31,108 bases of DNA from IMG/VR virus record IMGVR_UViG_3300009550_000041, positions 1 through 31,108 of that record. One strand, given 5' to 3'. Source of the DNA: a virus. A model generated the notes under the pieces. The model was not told the origin of the DNA. It saw only the letters and a list, made by a program, of their open reading frames with translations, and made no database searches. Position numbers and translations under genes: made by a program. Positions 23,188 through 30,230 of the stretch are shown one piece after another (position 1 is the first letter of the stretch; the number at the start of each line of letters is the position of its first letter).

Positions 23188-23391
23188 ATGTCCAACAAAA
23201 AAGATTATTTAGTAGATAAGTTAATTAAAAAAATTCAAGTTTTATTAACAGAGCCGGAGTTTGAGGAGTTAAATAATATTATTTTAAGCGAAGCACTTCA
23301 AAATAAACAAAGACCTAGGTCTGTAAGTGCTTTTGTTAGAGAACTTGTTAAAAAAGAAATAAAAAGAATCGAAGATTCTGAAACAAAATAA
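23188..23391 (+). CDS. Small protein with ribbon-helix-helix-like pattern
   Basis: 67 residues. A short strand-like stretch (KKIQVLL, about 14-20) is followed by a helix (EPEFEELNNIILSEALQN) and a second helix (SVSAFVRELVKKEIKRIED), which is the order of a CopG/Arc-type ribbon-helix-helix DNA-binding fold. If so it could be a transcription regulator placed inside the tail cluster; it may instead be a small assembly factor. The leader before it (TATAATATAATAAT) is AT-rich but lacks a clear GATATATA box. Call based on pattern only. Confidence 0.55.
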   Translation: MSNKKDYLVDKLIKKIQVLLTEPEFEELNNIILSEALQNKQRPRSVSAFVRELVKKEIKRIEDSETK

Positions 23392-23426
23392 ATTAAATTT
23401 ATATAAACCTTAAAAATTCATTAAAA

Positions 23427-24446
23427 ATGAGCAAAGAAGAAAACAAAAATGAAGAATTTGATAAATTCTTAAACAAAAAAGAAGAAGGCAACGGATACGA
23501 TTCTGTTGAAAACACTTCAACAGAAAAAGCTGGACCAGACTCAAACCCTGAGTTAGCCTCTTTTGAAGAAACAATCAATGAAAAAGGATTGGGTTCTGTA
23601 GATATTTCAAACTATGGAAGAAAAAAGGCAGATTCTACAGATACTGTATTAGGTTATGTACCTCTATCTATGGAAACACTTTTTTCTAAAGGTAGATTTT
23701 ATCCACAAGACGCATCTATTCATGTTAGATCTGCAAAAGTTGCAGAAATTAGACATTTTTCAACAATGAACGAGCAAAATATTTTGGACATTGAAGAAAA
23801 ATTAAACAACATTGTAAAATCTTGTATTAGATTTGAATCAAAATCTAAAAAGCTTTCATATAAAGACCTTATGGAAGAAGATAGAATTGCAGTACTTTTA
23901 GCAATTAGAGACCTTACTTTTCCAGAGCCTGAAAACAAAATCATAGTTCAAGCAGAAAATAGTTATGGTCAAACTAAAGATGTTGAGATTGCTACAAATA
24001 ATTTTGTTGCAAATGAAATTCCAGAAGAAATAGAAAAGTATTACGATGTAGTTTCAAGATGTTTTAGAATTCAAACTCGCTCATCTGGAGAAATATTAAT
24101 GAGACCCCCTTCTATTGGAGTTATGGAAGAAGTTACTAAGTATATTAGAACTCAGCAGGAAAGTAAAAAAAGATGGGACCAGGCCTTTATTCAAATCTTA
24201 CCATATATTCAGTTAGATTGGAGAGGTTTTAGTTCAAAAGAAATCTTTAATCAAGAGATAGACTTCCAAGGTTGGAATGAGAAAAAATACATGGTAGTAT
24301 ATAGATTAGCAGAAAAAATGAGAATTGGCGCACAGCCGGAAATGCAAGTAGATGTTGACGGGGAGGACGTTTCGGTCCCTCTCGATTTCCCAGGTGGAGT
24401 CAAAAGCCTTTTCATTATTTCAGATCTCGCTGGAGAGCTTCTTTAA
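23427..24446 (+). CDS. 26: Tail assembly/baseplate hub protein, T4 gp26-like, upstream partner of a frameshift
   Basis: 339 residues. After an acidic, disordered first 70 residues comes YVPLSMETLFSKGRFYPQ, then IHVRSAKVAEIRHFSTMNEQ, then the helical DRIAVLLAIRDLTFPEPEN. This order (short LP-x-S-x-G-x-YP strand, VR strand, then EE/IL helices) is that of the gp26-type proteins of T4-like phages. Such proteins belong with tail tape-measure chaperones and hub assembly. The frame ends at TAA 24444-24446 in GGAGAG-CTT-CTT-TAA, a likely +1 frameshift site leading into an 82-residue extension. In T4, genes 26 and 51 are adjacent and the tape measure gene 29 lies downstream, which fits this order. Confidence 0.75.
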   Translation: MSKEENKNEEFDKFLNKKEEGNGYDSVENTSTEKAGPDSNPELASFEETINEKGLGSVDISNYGRKKADSTDTVLGYVPLSMETLFSKGRFYPQDASIHVRSAKVAEIRHFSTMNEQNILDIEEKLNNIVKSCIRFESKSKKLSYKDLMEEDRIAVLLAIRDLTFPEPENKIIVQAENSYGQTKDVEIATNNFVANEIPEEIEKYYDVVSRCFRIQTRSSGEILMRPPSIGVMEEVTKYIRTQQESKKRWDQAFIQILPYIQLDWRGFSSKEIFNQEIDFQGWNEKKYMVVYRLAEKMRIGAQPEMQVDVDGEDVSVPLDFPGGVKSLFIISDLAGELL

Positions 24447-24447
24447 G
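24432..24447 (+). other. Candidate programmed +1 ribosomal frameshift site
   Basis: GGAGAG CTT CTT TAA G. A purine-rich Shine-Dalgarno-like hexamer is followed, after exactly one codon, by CTT and the stop codon. A P-site tRNA on CTT can re-pair with TTT one base forward, and the next codon becomes AAG. The release factor 2 gene of E. coli uses AGGGGG TAT CTT TGA C with the same spacing. The +1 frame is open from here to the TAG at 24691-24693. Confidence 0.7.
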
Positions 24448-24693
24448 GCTAAATTCTATCTGGGTTTTCATTTGCATCTCCAGCCTAGTGAAATTGATGC
24501 ACTCGACTTTTATGAGTATCAGTATTATATACAAAATCTTACTGAGCATCTTAAAAAGCAAAATAAAGAAGAGGCTGAACAAAATGAACAGATGCAAGAG
24601 CAATATGGTACAAAAGCACCAAAAACACCAAAAATGAGTGATTATGGGGTAAATATGCCTAAAATTCCAAGTATGAAAATGCCTAAGTTTTAG
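24445..24693 (+). CDS. Frameshift extension, tail chaperone-like (gp51 position)
   Basis: 82 codons in the +1 frame after the gp26-like stop. The sequence KAKFYLGFHLHLQPSEIDAL then DFYEYQYYIQNLTEHLKKQN is typical in style of the second half of tail assembly chaperones (a LxPSEIDxxxxYEYxxY element and a charged helix). It ends with a Pro/Met/Lys-rich tail (NMPKIPSMKMPKF). An ATG at 24352 begins this frame directly after a stop, but its first 31 codons overlap the gp26-like gene and look like an out-of-frame shadow. The fusion product would be about 421 residues. Immediately downstream is the tape measure gene, as expected for such chaperones. Confidence 0.68.
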   Translation, partial: KAKFYLGFHLHLQPSEIDALDFYEYQYYIQNLTEHLKKQNKEEAEQNEQMQEQYGTKAPKTPKMSDYGVNMPKIPSMKMPKF

Positions 24694-24694
24694 A

Positions 24695-24702
24695 GATATA
24701 TA
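24695..24702 (+). promoter_or_regulatory. Late-type promoter box before tape measure gene
   Basis: TAGAGATATATAATAAA begins right at the stop of the chaperone extension and lies 19 bases before the TTG start at 24722. Confidence 0.65.
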
Positions 24703-24721
24703 ATAAAAATACTTAAGTTAG

Positions 24722-27700
24722 TTGGCAAGACCATTTTCATCCCCGTTTGAAAAATTATCAGTAGATAATCAGAAAGTTTTAATCGAACAGCTCTCCCCAG
24801 GAGGAGAGCTGTTTAGTTTGTTTGAAGAAATTTTAAATCAACTTCAAAGTACTGACGATCGCCAGCAAAAAGACGAAGCAAAAACAAAAGTAAGTTTATT
24901 TTCTGGTTTAACAATTAAAGAAGCATTAGCATGGAAACTGCTAGGAGAAAAAGGTCTTCAATCTATAGGTAAAGGTTTAGGAGCGATAGCTGAAGTTATT
25001 GACAAAATGACCACTGCCGGTAAAGAAGTTAAAGAAAGAATAGAAGGTATAGCGATGGGTATCGAAACGGTATTTGGCATTGCTCCTAAAATTCTTAAGT
25101 TTGCATTTACCATGGTGCTAGCTCTTCCACTTTTAATGCTTGCCGTAGTAGCAGTGCCTTTTATAGGGCTATTGCTATTAGGTACTTTAGCAATAATGGG
25201 TATTTTAAGTAAAGTTGCAGAGAAACAAAAAGGAATGTATGAGAGTCTAGCTCTTTTAGGAGATGTAGGCGCTGCAATATTAAAATTTGGAGGTTATTTA
25301 GCACTTTCTGCACTGGTATATCCAATAGCGTTACTTGGTATGATAGTAGTTATACCTACGTTGCTAATAATGTTAGCTGCGTTAACACTTATAGGACGTT
25401 TAGTAGACCCTAAATCTATGGAAAAATATAAAGGTTTAGAAGAAGTAGGTAAAGCAATACTTTTATTCGGTGGATATTTAGCACTCTCTTTATTAATATA
25501 TCCATTTGCTATATTAGCAACACCTATGGTTCTCGGAGTAATAGTTGGTTTTGCTGTAGTATTTGCTCTTTTAGATAGATTTGGTTTTGTAAAATCTGTA
25601 AATAAAGCTGGAAAAGCACTTAAACAAGTAGGAATAGCAATATTAGTATTAGGTGCCGCTTTATTTATTTTTGGACTTATTTTTCCACCTACCGTAGAAA
25701 CATTTCAAACTTTAGGTTTTGTAATGTTAGTACTTGTAGGTATTTCTGCCGCTATGTGGTTAGTCGGTAAAATGTATAAAAAAATGAGAAAAGGTGCAAT
25801 AGGACTTGCCTTAACAGGTCTTGCTATTCTAGTATTAGGATATGCCCTTAAGAAATTTGAAGAATCTTTGCCTGCCAATCCATGGGAATTCTTTGCTGAA
25901 TTAGGAGTTGCACTTGTAGGTTTAGGTGTAATAATGTATGGTTATGGTTCACAATGGAAAAGTATAGCAAAAGGTGCATTAGTACTTGCCGGATCTGGAT
26001 TAGCCCTTGCACTTATGGGATATGGTATTTCAGAAATAGGAGAAGCTTTAAATAGTACAGGAGATGCTTGGATGTTTATGGCTGAACTTGGAGTATTTCT
26101 TGTTGGTATGGGAGTTATGGCAGCAGGTTGGGGTGCAGCAGTAATGTTGATAGGTCCGGGTCTTTTAGCAATGGGTGGTGCAGGAGTTGCATTAAAATCA
26201 GTATCATGGGGTCTAGAAGGATTTATACCTATATTTAAAGGTTCAGAATGGAAATCTATGGTAGGCGAACATCATAAATCTAAAGGTATTTTAGGAATGG
26301 GTGGTGGATCTGTATCTAATTTTCAAGCTCTAATGGAAGCTGTAGGTTATAGCTTTATTTGGAACCCTGTTTCGGTTGCCGGTATTTTAGGAGGAGCAGC
26401 AGCTCTTGGTGCAGCAGGATTGGCATTAAAGCCTCTTGCTAAAGGTATTAATGATATGATTCCTATATTTAAAGGAAAAGGTTGGAAAGAAATGGTTGAA
26501 ACTAAAGGAAACCCTAAAGCCGGAGGTATTTTAGGATTTGGTGCTACTGAACAAACAAATATTCAACTTTTAATAAGTTCTATAGCAAACTCCTTTAAAT
26601 TAGGCTTTGGTGTTATTAATGTAGGTGCAGGTGCAGGTGCAATGGCAATTGTAGGAAAATCTTTAAGTAAATTAGCAGTAGGACTAAATGATTTTATGAA
26701 ATATAAAATAAGTAAAACTATTGCAAAGAATATTGCTTCTATGGTTGATGCAGTCGCCGGTACTTTTGGTGAGATAGGAAAAGAATATGGAGGTGCTGGC
26801 TTTTTTGGTTTGGGCGCAGGACCATTATATGATGGTATTGAAGCAACGATGGGAATGGGTGATGCTTTAACTAGCATCGCAAAAGGTATGGCTGCTGTAG
26901 CAGAACTTAGATTTCCTACTTATGGAGACCCTAAAAACCCTGGTAAAATAACTGAATATATTACTTTAGATAAAGGTAAAATGAGAGACGTTTCAGCCAA
27001 TGTTGCAGATATGGTTGATGCTCTTGCAAGTGCTTTTGGTGAAGTAGGAAAGAGATATCCTAATAAGCCTGCATCTGGTTTATGGGGCTTTTTTGGAGGA
27101 ACAGAGAATCCTGTAAAAACAGGTCTATCTTCAGTTAGTGGTATGGGAAGTGCATTAGGAGGAATTGCACAGGGAATGCAAGATTTCTCAACTCTTAAAT
27201 TTCATAAATATGATGACCCTACTAACCCTGAAAAAATAACAGCAACAATTGACTTAACCCAAGGAGACGTACTTAGTGAAGTTACTGCAAACATAGTTTC
27301 GATGATCGATTCTTTAGCAACAGGTTTTGCTCAAATAGGTATAAGATATCCAAAAGTAAAAAAGAAAGGTTGGTTCGGTATAACTTATTCTACTAATGGA
27401 CCTGTTGGTGTAGGTATTGAACAATCTTCAGGTATGGGTGCTATTGTAGCGGCAATAGGTCAGGGAATGAGAGATTTTTCAGAAATGAAATTTCCGGTAT
27501 ATGATGGAACTAAAGTAGTAGAATACATTGATTTGACAAAAGGAAATGCCCTTAAAAAAGTTACAAGCAATATTACTGAAATGGTTCTATCTTTAGCTGG
27601 AGGTTTTGCTGAAGTTGCAAGAAGGTTCCCTAGAAAAAAATACAAAACTTGGTGGGGAGCTACCAGATATGCACCGGACGGTACAGTAGGTGAAGGGGTA

Positions 27701-29074
27701 AAACAGGCATCAGGTATGGGTGGTGTAATATCAGAATTAGGTTCTGGTTTAAAAGACTTTTCTACACTTAAATTTCCAATTTACAAAGGTACTAAAGTAG
27801 TAGGATATACCACTCTTACTAGTCAGACTATGGGTAAGACGACTGACAATATCGTATATATGATAGAATCTCTCATGAATGGTTTTGCTAAGATAGGAGA
27901 TAAATACGGTTCTTGGCCAGGTACTAGAAGTTCAGTACAACAAGGTGTACAAGCTGCGCAGGGCGCAGGATTTGAAGTTGCAATGTTGGCTATAGGTTTA
28001 AAGTCAATGGCTATGTTAAGATTCCCAATTTATAAAGGTAAGAGAATTGTAGGTTATGAATCTCTTACGGGAGATGGTATAGAAAAAGTAGCAAGAAATA
28101 TTTATATGATGATATCCTCTCCTTTAGATGCTTTCGGTAGGATTGGTAAAAAATATGGTGGAGAAGTCGTTAGTTTTATGGGAGTTAGAAGCGGAGATGG
28201 AGGAGACGTAGGTAAAGGTATTCTAGCCGCAAAAGAATTACCTAAAGGATTAGGAACAGTAATGGGTTCTATTTTGGGAGTAGTAAGTCATAAAAACTTT
28301 AAAGAAGTTGTAAAAGCAACACCTATAGTTTCTAAAATGGTTACTATGATAGGAGAATCATTTGAACCACTTGCTAAAGCAGGCCCTGATGGCATTATGG
28401 CTTCTGCAAATGCAGTTAAATATTATTTTGAGCAGTTTGCAACTATAGAAACTCCAATCAAAAATTGGTTAAAGTTATCAGATAATTATAGAACTATGCA
28501 ACTAACAAATAGATATTTTGCAGGTATCGCTCGCTCAACTAAAGAAATTGGAGAAACTCCAGTATTTGGTGCAATGATGCTTTCTAGATTAACTAAAACC
28601 CTACAAGATAGAAAATTAATGAAAACTGCCTTAGCAATGACACATATTGCAAATGCTTATAAAAAAATACAGGTATCTTCTACTGAAATGGAAATTGAGG
28701 CTTTAGAAAAGTCAACAGAGATGTTTAAAGCACTTTCTTATCTTACTGAACAGGGAGGTGAAACTGCAATAGAGGCATTAGGAGATAATTTAATTGAAGC
28801 TGTAAAAGAATTAGCATCAATGATAGCTAATTTTGAACAGACTGTTGGTGACGCTAAAGACCAGAATGCTGATGTTGCTGAAAAAATGGAAAATACAGGA
28901 AGCATATTTGATAGAGTAGCAGCAGTATTTTCAGATAATCCTGCAACACCAATAGGTCAGCCAACTCCTTCAGCTGATCCTTCACCATCTTCATCTTCTG
29001 GAGATATGCAAGAGTTAATAGATATATTGACTAGTGGTGACGCAATAGTTCAAGTACAAAAGACTTTTGATTAA
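24722..29074 (+). CDS. Tail tape measure protein (gp29 position), 1450 residues, TTG start
   Basis: The largest gene in the window. Tape measure proteins set tail length and are held by the chaperones encoded just upstream. Residues about 120-500 contain many hydrophobic stretches (for example LALPLLMLAVVAVPFIGLLL), some repeated (GGYLALSALVYPIALLGMIV and GGYLALSLLIYPFAILATPM). Residues about 670-1150 contain six modules of 83-97 residues. The last 250 residues are helical with a Ser/Pro-rich linker near the end. T4 gp29 is 590 residues and I see no direct similarity, so the call rests on size, composition and position. The start is TTG at 24722: it directly follows an in-frame stop, sits 19 bases after a late box, and no ATG follows in this frame for about 280 bases. 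Confidence 0.82.
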   Translation: MARPFSSPFEKLSVDNQKVLIEQLSPGGELFSLFEEILNQLQSTDDRQQKDEAKTKVSLFSGLTIKEALAWKLLGEKGLQSIGKGLGAIAEVIDKMTTAGKEVKERIEGIAMGIETVFGIAPKILKFAFTMVLALPLLMLAVVAVPFIGLLLLGTLAIMGILSKVAEKQKGMYESLALLGDVGAAILKFGGYLALSALVYPIALLGMIVVIPTLLIMLAALTLIGRLVDPKSMEKYKGLEEVGKAILLFGGYLALSLLIYPFAILATPMVLGVIVGFAVVFALLDRFGFVKSVNKAGKALKQVGIAILVLGAALFIFGLIFPPTVETFQTLGFVMLVLVGISAAMWLVGKMYKKMRKGAIGLALTGLAILVLGYALKKFEESLPANPWEFFAELGVALVGLGVIMYGYGSQWKSIAKGALVLAGSGLALALMGYGISEIGEALNSTGDAWMFMAELGVFLVGMGVMAAGWGAAVMLIGPGLLAMGGAGVALKSVSWGLEGFIPIFKGSEWKSMVGEHHKSKGILGMGGGSVSNFQALMEAVGYSFIWNPVSVAGILGGAAALGAAGLALKPLAKGINDMIPIFKGKGWKEMVETKGNPKAGGILGFGATEQTNIQLLISSIANSFKLGFGVINVGAGAGAMAIVGKSLSKLAVGLNDFMKYKISKTIAKNIASMVDAVAGTFGEIGKEYGGAGFFGLGAGPLYDGIEATMGMGDALTSIAKGMAAVAELRFPTYGDPKNPGKITEYITLDKGKMRDVSANVADMVDALASAFGEVGKRYPNKPASGLWGFFGGTENPVKTGLSSVSGMGSALGGIAQGMQDFSTLKFHKYDDPTNPEKITATIDLTQGDVLSEVTANIVSMIDSLATGFAQIGIRYPKVKKKGWFGITYSTNGPVGVGIEQSSGMGAIVAAIGQGMRDFSEMKFPVYDGTKVVEYIDLTKGNALKKVTSNITEMVLSLAGGFAEVARRFPRKKYKTWWGATRYAPDGTVGEGVKQASGMGGVISELGSGLKDFSTLKFPIYKGTKVVGYTTLTSQTMGKTTDNIVYMIESLMNGFAKIGDKYGSWPGTRSSVQQGVQAAQGAGFEVAMLAIGLKSMAMLRFPIYKGKRIVGYESLTGDGIEKVARNIYMMISSPLDAFGRIGKKYGGEVVSFMGVRSGDGGDVGKGILAAKELPKGLGTVMGSILGVVSHKNFKEVVKATPIVSKMVTMIGESFEPLAKAGPDGIMASANAVKYYFEQFATIETPIKNWLKLSDNYRTMQLTNRYFAGIARSTKEIGETPVFGAMMLSRLTKTLQDRKLMKTALAMTHIANAYKKIQVSSTEMEIEALEKSTEMFKALSYLTEQGGETAIEALGDNLIEAVKELASMIANFEQTVGDAKDQNADVAEKMENTGSIFDRVAAVFSDNPATPIGQPTPSADPSPSSSSGDMQELIDILTSGDAIVQVQKTFD
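24786..24813 (+). other. Perfect 11-bp inverted repeat inside start of tape measure gene
   Basis: AACAGCTCTCC and GGAGAGCTGTT are separated by a 6-base loop, 64 bases into the gene. It is GC-rich for this genome and not followed by a T tract, so it is not a simple terminator. It may slow translation or be chance constrained by the coded peptide. Confidence 0.4.
26729..28150 (+). repeat. Six diverged coding modules in the tape measure gene
   Basis: Cores of the type N(I/V)xxMVxxLAxxFxExGxxY start at 26729, 26999, 27290, 27569, 27848 and 28097 (residues 670, 760, 857, 950, 1043, 1126). Between cores lie GMGxxxxxIxxGMxDFSxLKFPxY and then xxYxxLT elements. Spacing 90, 97, 93, 93, 83 residues. 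Diverged at DNA level, so an old internal expansion. Confidence 0.85.
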
Positions 29075-29119
29075 ACTTTTTAATTTTATCTTATATAAAA
29101 ATAAAATAAAATAAAAATT

Positions 29120-29359
29120 ATGCCAAAATTATCAGAAACTGTAAAATATAATTCAAGTACCATAAAATCTTCTCACTATAATTTTAAAGATAAAAATTTA
29201 GAAGTAATGTTTAAATCCGGTTCTGTATATGAATATAAGAGCGTTCCGATTATAAACTATACTTTTTTTAGAGATGGTGTTTCAACTGGAAAATCTTTTA
29301 ACGAATATATCAAAGATTTTGATTTTACTAAAATTTTTGAAGAAGCAAAAGTTGATTAA
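29120..29359 (+). CDS. KTSC-domain protein
   Basis: 79 residues. STIKSSHYNFKDKNLEVMFK followed by GSVYEYKSVPIINYTFF and STGKSFNEYIKD is the pattern of the KTSC domain (PF13619), a small domain frequent in phages and sometimes fused to lysyl-tRNA synthetases. Its biochemical role is not established. It follows the tape measure gene by 45 bases with an A-rich leader (AAAATAAAATAAAAATT) and a weak TTATATAAAA box at about 29091. Confidence 0.8.
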   Translation: MPKLSETVKYNSSTIKSSHYNFKDKNLEVMFKSGSVYEYKSVPIINYTFFRDGVSTGKSFNEYIKDFDFTKIFEEAKVD

Positions 29360-29366
29360 TATATAC
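29358..29366 (+). promoter_or_regulatory. Possible late-type promoter box
   Basis: TTAATATATACTT overlaps the stop of the KTSC gene and lies 18 bases before the ATG at 29385; A replaces G of the consensus. Confidence 0.45.
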
Positions 29367-29384
29367 TTAAAATAAATACAAACA

Positions 29385-29516
29385 ATGGCAAAATCAATAT
29401 CATCTAAAGAAAAGGTACAAAAAACAAAAAGACCAGGAGTTCATTCTAAAAACAACACATCTAGGTCTAAAGAATCCAAAAACTATAAAAAGAAGTACAG
29501 AGGACAGGGCAAATAA
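29385..29516 (+). CDS. Very basic 43-residue protein
   Basis: 43 residues, about one third Lys/Arg, no acidic stretch: MAKSISSKEKVQKTKRPGVH at the start and SKNYKKKYRGQGK at the end. I associate the final SKNYxKxYRGQG pattern with short uncharacterised proteins in phages of Bacteroidota, which suggests it is a real gene. The charge suggests binding to nucleic acid or to acidic protein tails. It has an A-rich leader and a possible late box. Confidence 0.6.
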   Translation: MAKSISSKEKVQKTKRPGVHSKNNTSRSKESKNYKKKYRGQGK

Positions 29517-29525
29517 CCCGGTTAC

Positions 29526-29627
29526 ATGGACTTACCTACTAAAATGGTCACATTAATAGCAGTTCTTGCATTTTTCATGATAGGCTTTGCCTTAAACCAC
29601 ATTGACAAAAAGTGGCCAAATAAATAA
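29526..29627 (+). CDS. 33-residue single-helix membrane peptide
   Basis: MDLPTKMVTLIAVLAFFMIG begins the peptide; residues about 7-24 form one hydrophobic helix and the rest is charged (NHIDKKWPNK). It starts 10 bases after the basic protein. A short but plausible gene; the leader before it (GGTTAC) is not A-rich, which lowers confidence. Small phage membrane peptides often act in lysis or superinfection exclusion, but nothing here decides that. Confidence 0.45.
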   Translation: MDLPTKMVTLIAVLAFFMIGFALNHIDKKWPNK

Positions 29628-29647
29628 AACTTTTTTAAAAAAAAGTC

Positions 29648-29690
29648 ACTCCAGATTTTTTTATGTCGTTTATTATTGTTATATTTATAC
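29648..29690 (+). promoter_or_regulatory. Presumed early promoter, copy 3
   Basis: ACTCCAGA, seven Ts, ATGTCGTTTAT, spacer, TTATATTTATACT, 22 bases before the ATG at 29712. Almost identical to the copy at 10581 although 19 kb away. Confidence 0.78.
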
Positions 29691-29711
29691 TATAATTAAT
29701 TAATCAAAACA

Positions 29712-29996
29712 ATGACAAAAATGACAAAAGTTAAAGTAGGAGACAAAGTTAGAAGTTTCGACTTCGATAGTCACGAAGTAAAAGGAAAAGATGCTTGTTA
29801 CGTTGAAGGCGTAGTAGAAAGCATAGAAGGTCACCCGATGAGCGGTGACGGAGAATACGCTAAATTCAAAATCACTCTTAAAATCTTCGGTGGAGAAGAG
29901 AGAACAGAAGCTGTTGGAGAATATAACTGGGTTCCTCAAAATGGCCAAGAAACTTGGCTCGGAAAATTAACTAATCACTTAACAATAATAGCATAA
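29712..29996 (+). CDS. Small beta-rich protein, unknown
   Basis: 94 residues. KVGDKVRSFDF at about 7-17, then CYVEGVVESIEG and KFKITLKIFGGEE look like a small SH3-like or OB-like barrel. The start VGDKVRSFDF...CYVEG is one I have met in uncharacterised proteins of other myoviruses. It is the first gene after the third early promoter, so probably early. A second ATG at 29724 would shorten it by four residues. Codons such as AAC, TAC and GAC are relatively common, suggesting good expression. Confidence 0.68.
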   Translation: MTKMTKVKVGDKVRSFDFDSHEVKGKDACYVEGVVESIEGHPMSGDGEYAKFKITLKIFGGEERTEAVGEYNWVPQNGQETWLGKLTNHLTIIA

Positions 29997-29997
29997 T

Positions 29998-30210
29998 ATG
30001 TCAAACTCAAAGAAAAAATCATTTCCAGTATTTACAATAATATTTCTAATATTTTTAACTTTAAAGCTTGCTGAAATTGGACAAGTAGCAGCTTGGTCAT
30101 GGTGGTGGGTAACCGCACCTTTATGGCTACCTCTTATAGTAGGATTATTCGTAATAGGATTAACAATCACAGTAGGTGTAATTATAGCCTACATAAATAG
30201 TAAATTATAA
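29998..30210 (+). CDS. Small membrane protein with WSWWW motif
   Basis: 70 residues. A basic start (MSNSKKKSFP) precedes a hydrophobic helix (about 11-27), then GQVAAWSWWWVTAPLWLPLI and a second helix (about 45-66). The KLAEIGQVAAWSWWWVTAPLW signature is seen in small proteins labelled transmembrane Fragile-X-F protein in phages and bacteria; that name does not describe a known function. It follows the previous gene by 1 base, so the two are translated together. Confidence 0.65.
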   Translation: MSNSKKKSFPVFTIIFLIFLTLKLAEIGQVAAWSWWWVTAPLWLPLIVGLFVIGLTITVGVIIAYINSKL

Positions 30211-30230
30211 ACCCTTAAAAACCAAAAATT

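Noticed and set aside
24352-24693. Independent gene starting at ATG 24352
   Set aside because: Its first 31 codons overlap the gp26-like gene in another frame and look non-natural; protein-like sequence starts only after the gp26-like stop, which favours frameshifting.
26563-26877. Minus-strand frame of 104 codons inside the tape measure gene
   Set aside because: Low-complexity Ala/Pro sequence antisense to Gly/Ala-rich repeats; typical shadow.
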